Shown one piece after another: positions 11,189 through 21,559 of a DNA stretch of 64,000 nucleotides. The position numbers and the translations under genes are program-made. This stretch comes from Cliona cf. orientalis (lineage: Eukaryota; Porifera; Demospongiae; Clionaida; Clionaidae), in contig OZ005689.1 in assembly GCA_963930775.1 (NCBI GenBank), positions 21,395,262-21,459,261 on the forward strand, read 5' to 3'. The notes under the pieces are model-generated. The model had not been told where the DNA came from. It saw only the letters and a list, made by a program, of their open reading frames with translations, and made no database searches. Position 1 is the stretch's first letter. Every line of letters begins with the position of its first letter.

Positions 11189-11659
11189 TAATATAGGCAT
11201 AATATGGCATAACTTTCCACCGAACTTGACCCATAGCATGAATAGGAGGTGTACATGGCACACCCACCTGGCCAGCTACCTCCAACTAGCTCTGTTTTGG
11301 GGGGGGGGGGGGGGGGGTTCTAGATCAGAAGTATTTTGGAGATTTCTATTACCTGCATGAGCAGGTTTTGACCCCTGGTTTGTAGTTTACAGCCTTTACT
11401 ACTAGCTAGGCTACCAAAACTGTGTGTCATTGTGCAGCTAGTCTTGCATGCGTGAAAGGTGGGTAGGCATGAGACTATTAATAAATTATATGCGGTACGT
11501 TGCAACTGTGCACATTGCAGGTAGTTAAGTTTTGATTTTGATTTCTTTATAGACTGGAGTATAGTCTGGCTGCTTGGAGACACATTTATTTAGAAATGGC
11601 ATCAGGCATGGTGTGTATTCTTAATAGTATGAAATTATATGCATAATTTGTCATGTCCA
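11189..11659. other. Transposon interior, no gene seen
   Basis: Contains a poly-G run at about 11300-11318 and no convincing coding signal. It is the leader between the nested MITE and the first transposase-like codons. Confidence 0.4.
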
Positions 11660-14600
11660 TTATATGGAATGAGAATCCCACATATGGGGAATTGTTGGAT
11701 TTCCTACAGGCGGCAGAGATTGCTTGTGAAACTGACAGTGAGAAACACTCAGTGGCTGACATTCTCACGGAGAAATTTACTTTTAGCTACCCACACATCC
11801 CGATTAGTCATCCAACCTGATTTTTAGATACCGTTAGAAGATTGGCTGCACCAACAAAACCATCAGCGCTTGGTGAGCAAAAGCTATTGGGCTTGCCACT
11901 TACCACATACCTCGTAGAGTCTGGATACCCATGAACAGGCATAAGCAAAGTAAAGTTTAATACAACTAACTTTTCGTATACTATTATTATAGTACTTTCA
12001 ATGCAGCTTCCGATGTGTTTCCAATGAATATACAGCAGCACGGTGTTTCAGAGAGCATACTACAGAAAGCATTTCTCAAGTGTTTAGAAGGGCAGCAAGA
12101 CTTACGTTGGACTCACTAAACCTGTAACAGTTGGCTTTTATCGAGATTTGCACTATTATCTCCGGCAATGGCCACCTTCTCGGTCTGCTACAAATACCAC
12201 CGTGGGGAGGTTTTACCTACTGATTGATGCAAGTTTTCAGTCTGAAAAGATGTCGAGTCGTCCTGCTAATGTATACATGTTTGTACAGAAGATTGCTGAG
12301 TCATGCAAGTTAAGCTCAGAGCCCATGTATTACGGTATCGATAAAACAGTTGAATAACTGAAGTGTCAAGTGTCCGCCTATCAAGAAGACCTCGAAGTCA
12401 TGGCACAAAAAGTTTCCAGGCAACAAGAAGCGCTAGATGAAACGAAGAAGCAAGTTGAAATTGCAAGCAGTGAGTTAGCAGCTTCCAGATATGCACTATC
12501 TGATATTACAAATCAGCTTAAGAAAACAACAAAGCAGCGAGATACTGCACATAAACAAGCCTTTAAATACAAGACAAGCTTGAAGCTGCAAATTTGGATT
12601 CAATGTATTATGAGGATGAAATGCTGGAAAAGATTGATAACTTGACTGATGTAATTAAATCTCTAAGGAGTGAAATGAACACATTTTCTGTTGCTGGTTC
12701 AGCAGTTATTTCTGATACAGGTGACGGGAAGTTTTACTTTGAAACTAAGGATGGTGGTCGAATTTATACGACAGCTGTTAGAGAACTGTACTATAAACTA
12801 CTAGCTGACCAGTTGCCACCTGCAAAAGTTGCTAGCACAATTAAGACTGTTCTCAAGAGCTTCTTACCTTCATTGGATGTTGACGCCTTGAAGCTGCCAG
12901 GAGAAACTTGTGCTTCACACATAAGAAGGGAGGAGCTTACAACTGTAAATCTAGCACACAATGCAACCTTTTAGAGTCTAAGTCATTGAACCTAAAGTGT
13001 GATGGCACAACATTGTATCAAAAGAAATTGCAAGGAGCTGCAATTAATGGTACAGTTGTATCTGTTAATGAGTTTCCCGATGGAAGTGCAGATTCCATGA
13101 TAGCTGACATTTCTCATGAACTTCAGAAACTCAGGAACATTGCTCACCAATTGCATTTGCCCAATGCTGACAAAATTAACTGGATCCTTATCAGATCATC
13201 CTCATCAGATTCAACATTAACACAGAAAAAATTTAATAAACTCGTTGAAGAGAAAAGGGAAGATCGTGAACGTTCTGGACCAGCTGATGAATGCCCTGAC
13301 GTGACAGAACTAGTTGAAAATTTCTGTTGTATGCATCTGGGTATTAACCTCCGGAAAGTGTTTTTTGATACTAAAGAATCAGGTGCTAATAATGCATCAG
13401 GTGATGTCTTAGTTCATGAATTTTGCAAGCTACTAAGTAAAACTGGTGGAAAACATGGGATACCCGAGTATGGCCATGGTGCAATTGCATTTCCTGATTT
13501 CTTAGCATTAATGGCTGTTCAAGTGAAGCCGCTTACTATCAGCAATGTGCAAAGATTAAGTTGGATAGACAAGTCGGCAGCAGATATTTTGTGACAGCTG
13601 CTAATGCTGGAAAGGTCCTCTTCATGCAGGAAGCTGCCATTAGTTTTTTTGAAATACACAGGAAAGGAGAATGGCAACAAGCTGGAACGTAGTGTGTTTC
13701 AAAAACTGCAAGATCCACTTGGATTGGTCCATCTCAAAGCTGACGCAATGTTTCATCATGTTTACTGTGATTTAGTAATGCTTGCAAAATCAACTAGCTT
13801 GAATAAGAATGTTCTTGATATGAACAAGCACTATTTAGAACTTCAAACTTTTCTATCTGAGGTAGAGCGTTATCCTGAAGCAGCTGTGGATTGAAATTAT
13901 CAAGTGTTTTCATCGGAAAAACGACTCTATGGTCAAGATAAAAATGTAAACCATCGCCTGCATCCATCCTATGATTCCATTGAAGAGCTAGTTTTTTCCT
14001 CCAATGATACTGATGAGTCTGTCCTTCGTCCATTGCTTCGTTCGGGAGCAACAAGTATGGATGCAAAACTTTCATCATATGCTCAGAACCAGCTACCTGG
14101 AGGAAAGTATTGGGAACCTGAATCTGATATAGCTAGCGTTCTGGAGTCTTTGAAACCTAACAACAATGTTTGTGAGAGTATCCTTGGACTAAATGACTAT
14201 TATTTTATCAATGGTCATGCCAAACTTGCATCAGATGTCAAAGTCAAATCTTGTCCAAGCAAAGAACAAGACTGTGCAATGGCTAGATAGTCTACCAAGT
14301 GACCAACAGCATGACATTGTGGAGCTTGCAAGGAAGAGTCGAGTTCAAGTGAGAAAGGCTTATAACAGTGCTGAAGGTGACAGGCGTAAAGCTAAGCAAG
14401 AGAAAATGATTCAGGAGAAAAAAACGCAGAGATGCCCTTCAAAAACGTGCAGATGAAGAAAAGGCCAGATTATCAAGGATACCTCTGATATCATCAGTGG
14501 ATGAACTGAAAGATGCACTGTCTGAAATTGATGAACAAGGCATCAGTGCTTCTAAGAAGGCACAAATGAAACGTGCGTTACTAAGAGAGCAAGTAAATGT

Positions 14601-14937
14601 TCGGAAAAAAGTGTGTCAGGAGAGCATTAATATACCGTTCACAAGTAAGGGGAAGCAAAGACCCCTAGCTACTATTATCAAAGAATTATCAGCTCATTTG
14701 CAATGTGAAGGAGTACCTAGTACCAATAGTTATACCCCGGAATCCCTAGTAGGGAAAAGTGTGCTACATCGATTTGAAGTAGAAAATGAGAAATGGTTCT
14801 CAGGGTTCATTGTGAGTTACAGTCCAACATCTTGCTTACATGAAATTGCTTATGAAGGTGAAGAGGAACATTGCTTTTTTAATTTAATGGAAGACCTATC
14901 GAAAGGTGACTTAATTGTTCAAGCTGAAGTGCATTGA
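11660..14937 (+). pseudogene. DDE-type transposase of an unnamed metazoan family, broken
   Basis: Coding pieces lie in order along the plus strand with many frame changes. N-terminus at about 11690-11930 (LLDFLQAAEIACETD, then KPSALGEQKLLGLPLTTYL). A coiled coil follows at 12370-12580. The core at 12594-13600 includes LNLKCDGTTLYQKKLQGAAI, SSSSDSTLTQKKFNKLVEE and CCMHLGINLRKVFF. Next come DMNKHYLELQTF and KRLYGQDKNVNHRLHPS, then AQNQLPGGKYW and NNNVCESILGLNDYY near 14160-14200. The C-terminus at 14497-14937 carries a Tudor-like stretch (LVGKSVLHRFEVENEKWFSG). By position the Asp of CDGTT, the Asp of SSSDST and the Glu of CESILG could be the DDE residues; this is inference. Similar proteins occur in cnidarian and sponge genomes, but I know no family name. 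Stops and frameshifts near 12357, 12600, 12960, 13595, 13894, 14260 and 14440 make it non-functional. Confidence 0.65.
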
Positions 14938-14947
14938 CTTTGAATTA

Positions 14948-15259
14948 TTAATGAATAGCTTCATGATTAATGTCTGCACAGTGCAAGATTAAATTACACA
15001 CAATATACAATACTAGTTTGTCGACAATCTCTTTTAAAGTGGTTCTAGTTATACTAAGTTCGGTCAGCAGCCTTTCTAGTTCCTCTCTGAGGTGTGAGAT
15101 ATCATCGTCTTGCTGTTTAAGCTTGCTGGATAGCTGATTAACTTTAATATTGCATTCTTGCACCTCTTGTAGTTGCTGGACACCTGAACAACGAAAATTG
15201 GTAATGACAAAAGCTTATGATGATTATGATGAAAGTAACATACCTTGATTTGATGACAT
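14948..15259 (-). CDS. 83-residue coiled-coil protein, two exons
   Basis: An apparently intact gene convergent with the transposase, with 10 bp between their stop codons. Exon 1 is 15259-15244 (ATG, MSSNQ plus one base). The intron 15243-15184 has GT...AG borders. Exon 2 is 15183-14948. Joined, it gives 83 residues, of which about 7-63 form a heptad-rich coiled coil (VNQLSSKLKQQ...LREELERLL...). The stretch ELSITRTTLKEIVDKL resembles ELAASRYALSDITNQL in the transposase's own coiled coil. It could therefore bind the transposase and act as a partner or inhibitor; this is inference. No catalytic domain. The start is supported by the first in-frame ATG followed by a consensus donor. Other upstream exons cannot be excluded. 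Confidence 0.6.
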
Positions 15260-16004
15260 CACTGGTTAGGAATGTTAATTATTCTCTATTATGCACTCTA
15301 AAAAAAAAAAATTGGGTATATATAATAATATTATATGATTGACCGCACTATGAATATACTAGTGAGTGTGTACCAATAAAAATTTTGATACAACCATCAA
15401 TGACACTAGTAGGAAAGGGCCGGGTGGCACTAGTTTATTCCCGTATAGTCTTGTCCCCAAGAAGGGTCTGGTAAATTTGGGCCGTTATCTTGGTTGGCCA
15501 GCTCTGGGCACTCACCAACACATGCACAGGTGTGCTTGAATTCTGATTGGCGATTTGACTGGGACACTCTGTAGGTCCTCAACTGGACCAAGCTTATCAA
15601 AGTCACCAGACTCTTCAAGTTCCTCCTCAAGGGTACACAGGGTCTGGAGACAAGACTATTACCCTTGAGTTATGTGGCCCAATCAGGTTGAGATTACAGG
15701 AATGTAATTATGTGTGGTCTGTATTATATATGTATGTGTGTGCGCATGTGTATGTTACGGAAGTGGTGATTAGTTTCTATTTAACACACACTGCCATTAC
15801 GAATCAATACATTCCACTGGCAGCTGAATATGCTGGTGTGACCCTTTTGACTGACCCCTAGGCTATTCAAGCAGGTAGAGCTGGCATGTGAGACTACCGC
15901 AATTCAGCAGCGACAGTGACTGAGAGGTACATATATGGCATCCTAGAAATGGGGCAGATTCATTTTTTAATAGTGGAAAATGCTATTATTGTAGCTATGT
16001 ATTA
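15260..16004. other. Transposon interior, no gene seen
   Basis: Upstream of the coiled-coil gene on the minus strand. No conserved coding stretch was recognised; its promoter may lie here or in the adjacent inverted arm. Confidence 0.4.
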
Positions 16005-16470
16005 ATATACTCTCAACAGACAGAGCTAGAGTGCTCCCAGCCAGATGGCAAGGGTTCACCAAATCTCATCTCATCCGCTACATGCAATACATGGACCATG
16101 ACCCATAAAATGCAAGTGGTAGCGACCGATATGCAATACCCTTTTAACCGCAATACCATCACATCTCTCCATTTTTGACTCACCTGTAGATAAAACAGCG
16201 CTGCCAGCACTAGCAATGATGACTTTCACCGGTTCACAGAGGCGTCCTCGCAGCACTAGTACCCAGGCTAAGTGCTCGCTTAATTAGAACAATCGTCTGT
16301 TGACCACGCCCACTTCAGCCTCGTTTTGGCAGCAAAATGGCGCTAATCGCGCAATTCTCGCCCAAAGGATGATCTAAGAAGGGGGGTTTGAGGTGCAGCT
16401 GATTAAGTACCGATGAGCTCTTGATGCGCCAGTTGTAATTTATCCGAAATTCAGAGGTCAATTTTTCACT
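16005..16470. repeat. Right inverted arm of the 7.15-kb transposon
   Basis: Partner of 10027-10518. On the minus strand it carries the same short open stretch beginning ATGGAGAGA and a CTACAGGTGAGTC donor-like site. Immediately outside it (16480-16829) is the MITE left half, including a degraded version of the short ATG exon described for the MITEs. Confidence 0.8.
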
Positions 16471-16924
16471 TTGTGGACCCTATCGACGAAGAACAATCAG
16501 CTGTCGCTTTGGACGACGAAATTCAACTCTTGCTCGATCTTTGCGTTCATTTCGAACGGCCCCGCCCATGGCCATTTAATTGATTTCTGGTTCACGCGTA
16601 GTATGCGGAAACGCCATACGCATGCATAGCAACGCCTTTAGACTGTAATTTTTTTATTATTGGGGGGTGTGGCGCCATCGTAAACAAAGTGCTGTATCTC
16701 CACAACGAAGCGTGCGATCGGTCTAAAACTTGAACGTGGGTTAGCTCTATGGTAGAGCTTATCAGCCATACCTCAAACTCGAGTTTCAGAAAAAAATCAT
16801 TACGGAGGGTTTTCCCAAATCTGGTCACATATATTCATATATACATCCCCCCTCCCCCAATCTTTGTTGCCACTATTCATTGCACAGTTTACTAATGACC
16901 ATGATACTTACAAATTTTACTCTA

Positions 16925-17554
16925 TAGGGGCGAATCGAAGACACTCCAGAGAGGCAAGATTACTGCGAGTGTGTGGATGGACAACAAGCCTGTCACCATC
17001 ATCAACTGGTTCTGTACTCCGCAGACAGAAAGATGTAACACGGATTGCCATTCCTTGTCCTGAAGCTGTGATTGCTTACAATGCGAACATGGGTGGTGTA
17101 GATCGAGGTGATCAGTTGCGTGGCTATTATAACTGCCGCACAAAGAGCCGAAAATTCTACAAGTACATCTATCACTTCCTTCCTCTTCGATGTCAGCATC
17201 ATGAATACTTATATCTTGTGGAAGCATTTCGGCTCTGCAACTGGGATGACCCTCAAAGAGTTCCAACTACGACTCGCAGAACAGCTGATCAGGGATTACT
17301 GTAGTCGTCGGCGAGCTGGTCGTGGTGGTGATGCTATTCACCCTCTCCCCCTGATGCACTTCCATGTAAAAGTCCCAGATGACACCACTGGAGGTAACAA
17401 GAGAGGACGTTGTGCACACTGCCTCCAGGTACGACACAAGCATAATGACTCTTCCAGGTTTTGTCATGAGTGTAATGTGTGCCTGTGTCATTCTGAGGTG
17501 CCTGAAACAGACTGCTTCCTCCTGTGGCACAAAAGCAGAAGACAGGAAGAGTAA
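16925..17554 (+). pseudogene. piggyBac transposase, C-terminal part
   Basis: Continues the gene at 8730-9630. It follows a TTTACTCTATAG acceptor-like site. It reads GESKTLQRGKITASVWMDNK in one frame, then after a frame change near 17008 STGSVLRRQKDVTRIAIPCPEAV. The third catalytic Asp is in NMGGVDRGDQLRGYY (about 17101). The end has the family's cysteine-rich finger: CAHCLQVRHKHNDSSRFCHEC, then CLCHSEVPETDCFLLWH. With the upstream part this covers most of a transposase, but the stop and frame changes mark it as dead. No TTAA-flanked ends were identified. Confidence 0.8.
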
Positions 17555-17889
17555 CTACACATAATATTAATTTTATTGTTTTCATGTATCATCCTCACCC
17601 CCACCCGTATCTCACTCTCCCACTCTCTCTCTTACTCTCCTTCTCTCTCACTCTGTCTTCTCTTCCTCTCATCTCTGGCTCGGGATTGTTCACACAGCAC
17701 AACAAAAAAAGGCTGTGTGCAAGTACAAACACACACCCTACTTATGTAGGTTGTGCACGAGGGAGGGGATCTACTTGTATGTGTGCAAGTGGTATGTAAT
17801 CATACTTACATGGATGCCGTATCTTTTTTCGACAGGTCCAAGTTATAATATACACACTGACATTGATGTACATGTATATACACATAATA
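17555..17889. other. CT-rich low-complexity DNA
   Basis: Runs of CTCTC and CACCC between 17590 and 17670, probably piggyBac 3' sequence. No gene seen. Confidence 0.5.
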
Positions 17890-18530
17890 TGTGACCGGAT
17901 ATGGGAAAACCCTCCGTATGGGATTTTTTTCAGAAAATTGAGTTTGATGCATGGTTGATAAGCTCTACCATAGACCTAACCCGCGTTCAAATCTTAGGCC
18001 AATCGTGTGCTTCGTTGTTGAGATACAACACTTCGTTTGCAATAGTGCCACACCCCCAATAATCGAGAAATTACGGTCTAAAGGCGTTGCTATGCACGCG
18101 TATGGCGTGACCTGGAAATCAATTAAATGGACCTGGGCGGAGCCGTTCGAAATGAACATAAAGATCGAGCAAGAGTTGAATTTCGTTGTTGACAACGACA
18201 GCCGATTGTCTTTAGATGCCCAATAAGCTAAAAAGGTGAGCAAACGTACAGTAGTTCGATGAATCTAGCTGTATCTAGGTAGTGAAGTCTAATTAGCGCC
18301 CATAGCAACGGGCTCCATGTACGACTAGGTGGGTCAAAATGAAGGCTTATTTCACCTTCGTATAGCACGACTAGCCTCTGTAGAAGATGGCAACAGTTAG
18401 AAGAAGGGTTGTTCGACATGTATATGACAAAATCTGGACTTTGACAAATTTCGATCTGAGCTACTAAAAAACCGCATTGCGTAAATTGCGCACGGATCCC
18501 ACACGGAGGATTTTCCCAAATCCGGTCACA
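17890..18530. mobile_element. TGTGACCGG MITE, full copy
   Basis: A 641-bp copy with both terminal inverted repeats and TA on each side. Its internal short ATG exon has a stop (CAATAAGCT in place of CAAGAAGCT), and the copy lacks the CGTTTMCGCATACTACG segment that others carry. Confidence 0.85.
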
Positions 18531-19158
18531 TATACCATTCCTCCATGCTTGACGAAGGCGGGGGGGGGGGGGGGGGGGGGGGGGGTGGGGGTTCGTGCCA
18601 GTTCATCCACATGCACATACATAGTCAAGTGAATCATTTTCGTGATCTGTGATGCCCCTTGCATGCTCACCATGCACATGCATTATGTCAAAAGAATGAA
18701 TTAATAATGAACTTGTACCTTAGTGAAGTCTCAGGTTAACGTCTCGTTATTCGAGTAGGTTACCTACATGTACAAACATGTACGTACATGTAAAGCGTGT
18801 CAATAATTAGTTTATTTCTCTGCCCCTCAAAAAGTTTCCAATGGAATCATCTGTCGCCAACTAGCTAGAAACGAAGTAATTAGCTATTGAACTATCATTT
18901 TCAACCCAAATCCATTTATGAATGCCCCCCTTCATTTATCGACTACTGTACTATGACTAGAGTAAAGATCAAAGGCACCACTTGTAGTATATACAATGCA
19001 AACCACTGTCTGCCAACTGTGCAATCTGTGGAGTAACCACAGCCATGGTAAAACTTCCATATACCACAGCTGGCAGATAACGTGTGTGTTTACTATGGGC
19101 ATAGAGCTGTGGTATAACTTCCATATACCACGGTTGGCGGTCATAGTACAAGCCACTT
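18531..19158. other. Intergenic DNA with a long poly-G tract
   Basis: A G-run of about 30 at 18558-18590, broken by a single T, then unique sequence. At 18970-19150 the motif ACTTCCATATACCACRG occurs twice in about 100 bp. No gene seen. Confidence 0.5.
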
Positions 19159-19290
19159 AGACTATAGCCTTATCGTGATTTATTTGAATTGTACGCTCGA
19201 GGCATGCATTTAAACCACTCGGCTTTGCCTCGTGGTTTAAATGCCCGCCTCTCACATACAATTCAAATAAACCACTCAAGGCTATAGTCT
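19159..19290. repeat. Palindromic foldback element
   Basis: About 132 bp forming an almost complete hairpin. It starts AGACTATAGCCTTATCG and ends with the inverse, and the centre CGGCTTTGCCTCG is flanked by arms containing ATTTAAACCAC. No target duplication recognised. Confidence 0.75.
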
Positions 19291-19439
19291 AACTATAACT
19301 TAACTTAAGGTCCGATCTTTATAAGTAAAATAATGCGTGGGTGTATACTCTCCAAAATAATCAGAAAACATACCATTTAGATCGTCTCACATAGCTAGTT
19401 AACAAAGCCGCACTCCTATATTCCGCAAGTCAAGTATAA

Positions 19440-19720
19440 AAGATTTTTGAAGGTTAGGGTCGTCGTTTTTAAAAGTCTTATAGCTAGCTGCACTGCGCGG
19501 CGCTATCGTGCACGTGCGCAGTTGTGACGTATACAGGTAATTACAAATAACTATAATTAATAACCAGCTAGGCCTAGGAAGGATTAACTGCAGGTCAGCG
19601 CACGCGCACTTGCGCAAATCGCACATGGCCTGGGTTGAAGTACGTTGGTCAATGATCTTGCTAGTGCTGGAGTCAGAGCAGTAAGTTATCTTTGCATGAT
19701 AATTTCAGAGCGTGAGACTA
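19440..19720. repeat. Dispersed repeat C, copy 1
   Basis: Shares order and sequence with 25310-25590: GGGTCGTC, a TTATAGCT block, GCCATCGTGCACGTGCGCA-like sequence, CGCAAAT, then GCAGTAAGTTA. It is GC-richer than its surroundings with several CACGTGC sites. It could be an old MITE or a promoter-like repeat. Confidence 0.5.
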
Positions 19721-20364
19721 TATAATAGTCTAGTGGCCATGGTCCAGCCGCTGGGACCCCCAATGGTAGCCGGGTCAGAGAACTAGAACGTAAATAATTT
19801 ATGTCAGTTGGGGGGGGGGGGGTGTAGGCAGCACTGATGATTGTTACTATACGCCAAGGGGTAGTCACCATTATGCAGCTGGTACTCCCGCCTACAGTGG
19901 AAATGGAGGATTTTGTTGACAAACTAAAGCACTTGATTGCTCTTTTGAAGCATTCTGTAAAATTGCCATAATTTGCAGATGGAAGTGCAGGGCTCATTGT
20001 GGTGAATACCCTTCTTTTGAGGCAAGCAATCACTCAATAAAGTCTTTGTACTTTACCTTGTGTGTTGATTGCTCATAAGGCCATACCTTGTTTCTTGGAT
20101 CCACATTTTCTCAATCATGAAATAAAATAGTTTGGTCCAATGCTTGTAAGAGGCAAACGGTACTTGGGCATAGTGAATGTGTATAAGCAGTTTATATGTA
20201 ATATAACTAACACATGCAATATTAGCTGCTCAAGCTCGAGTGAGTGTGTGTGTTGGGAGGGCCTAGGGGAAGGAGGGGGGTACTATACATGTACATGTAG
20301 ATGGTGGTTATTACAAGCTGGCTGCCTTAGTAAGGTGATCATTGAGATAGCTAGATATTTAACC
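19721..20364. other. Intergenic DNA, no gene seen
   Basis: Includes a poly-G run at about 19809-19822. No coherent coding or repeat structure was recognised. Confidence 0.4.
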
Positions 20365-21300
20365 CTCAGCGCATGTGCGAGGGTTACGGTAGTCGTTCTG
20401 TGTGTGTGTGTGTCTCTCTCTCTGTCTGTCTGTCTGTTACCACGATAACTGCTACATACCTCGTTTGCGAGTCCAAATTGCGATGTTATAAGGTTCCTTA
20501 CGGCGTTCCAAACTCACAATTTGTGTGGATTTCATAGAGAACGCTTTGTTCGCTAGTTTTGGAGTCATTTGCTGATTCTAAGCTTGACTTCTCCGATCTC
20601 AGCCAGCTAACTTTTTGAAGAACGCTGGGTGTATCGCGCTATATATGGCACAGGCCTAATTCAGGGCGAGCCTGAGCAAGCCCCGAATACACGAGGTACA
20701 GGAAGCGGTTTTATATGTATAATATATATACTTGGATGTAGGTATGTTTGTGGGGTGATCATTTCAGTGAGGAGAGAGTTAAATTATTTTGAACGTGTAA
20801 GGTAATGGTCGTCATGCGCATGCGCATACGCCCGCACTGAACCATCAATCTGAGAGACAACTGGAGTGTAGGCAAGGGCTAAAACTTGAAAGGTGAGTGC
20901 TGTACCGCTCTGGCAAGGTTCAGGTCCACGATTAACATCACTGGTAGACACCACTTTCCTGAGCCGCATGAAGATGACTGCATGGAGGCTTATCCTCTCG
21001 GGGCCTGGCTACAGGTACTTGGACTCATGATCATGGCATGTAGACTACTAAATAATATTATAACATAGGTGATCAATGTTATTGGACTATAGCTACATCA
21101 GCTATTATACTAGCAATCTGTGATACTTTCACTATCGTGGTAGCTTCTCAGGCCTAGCTATTGAGGTACCAACCCTGGCATGTGCGCATGCATGCCTATG
21201 TGCTTTCAAAAAATCTTGTGACTTTTGCGAAGGCTCGCCCCGCACAGATGATTTTCATCAGCACTAGTAGTTATACGCATGCGCGAGGGTTACGAAGGCA
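20365..21300. repeat. Dispersed repeat B, near-complete copy
   Basis: Starts around AACCCTCAGCGCATGTGCGA with a (TG)n/(TC)n run and ends around ATACGCATGCGCGAGGGTTA, so the outer motif is a direct repeat. A second copy in reverse orientation is split into 51718-51898 and 62778-63075 by the large transposon nest. Partial relatives lie near 29630-29880 and 31600-31850. It is non-coding as far as I can see. Confidence 0.65.
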
Positions 21301-21364
21301 GGGTCAGAGGACATATGGATGGATCATGATGTATTAAGTTGGCAAAAAACAGCTACCAGCAGTG

Positions 21365-21452
21365 TTGAGCTGGGTTGGCTGAGTGGACTAGGGCTGGTGC
21401 TTGTGGAGAGGTGGTCATGGGTTCGAATCCCGCTTGATCTTTGAATTTTTTT
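21365..21452 (+). tRNA. tRNA-like sequence with Pol III signals, probably tRNA-derived
   Basis: Contains an A-box-like TGGCTGAGTGG at about 21376, typical of Leu/Ser tRNAs, and a perfect B-box GGTTCGAATCC at 21419-21429. A T8 run at about 21445 would terminate Pol III. A clean acceptor stem does not form between the expected ends. It is more likely a decayed tRNA or the head of a SINE than a working tRNA. Confidence 0.4.
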
Positions 21453-21559
21453 TCTTCCACTTTCGAAACTTTTCTGAGCTTTTTTGGTGGCTAGTTTGCC
21501 GGTACTCAAAGCACTAAATTTTAGACACAGACTAATGTACAATCATCTTTATAGCTACC

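Larger units (their letters stand above)
9676..16829. mobile_element. 7.15-kb DNA transposon, source of the TGTGACCGG MITEs
   Basis: Both ends carry the inverted repeat TGTGACYGGATTTGGG plus AAAACCCTCC, with TA on each side. It lies in what appears to be an intron of the piggyBac gene. The outer about 340 bp at each end are the two halves of the roughly 650-bp MITEs elsewhere in the window. Inside these lie inverted arms of about 0.5 kb (10027-10518 and 16005-16470), then a nested MITE, a DDE-type transposase pseudogene on the plus strand and a small coiled-coil gene on the minus strand. I cannot place it in a named superfamily. Tc1/mariner-like TA duplications alone are not enough. Confidence 0.8.

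Noticed and set aside
20365-21300. LTR retrotransposon reading of repeat B
   Set aside because: The outer GCATGYGCGAGGGTTA motif is a short direct repeat, but there is no primer-binding site, coding region or TG...CA LTR structure.
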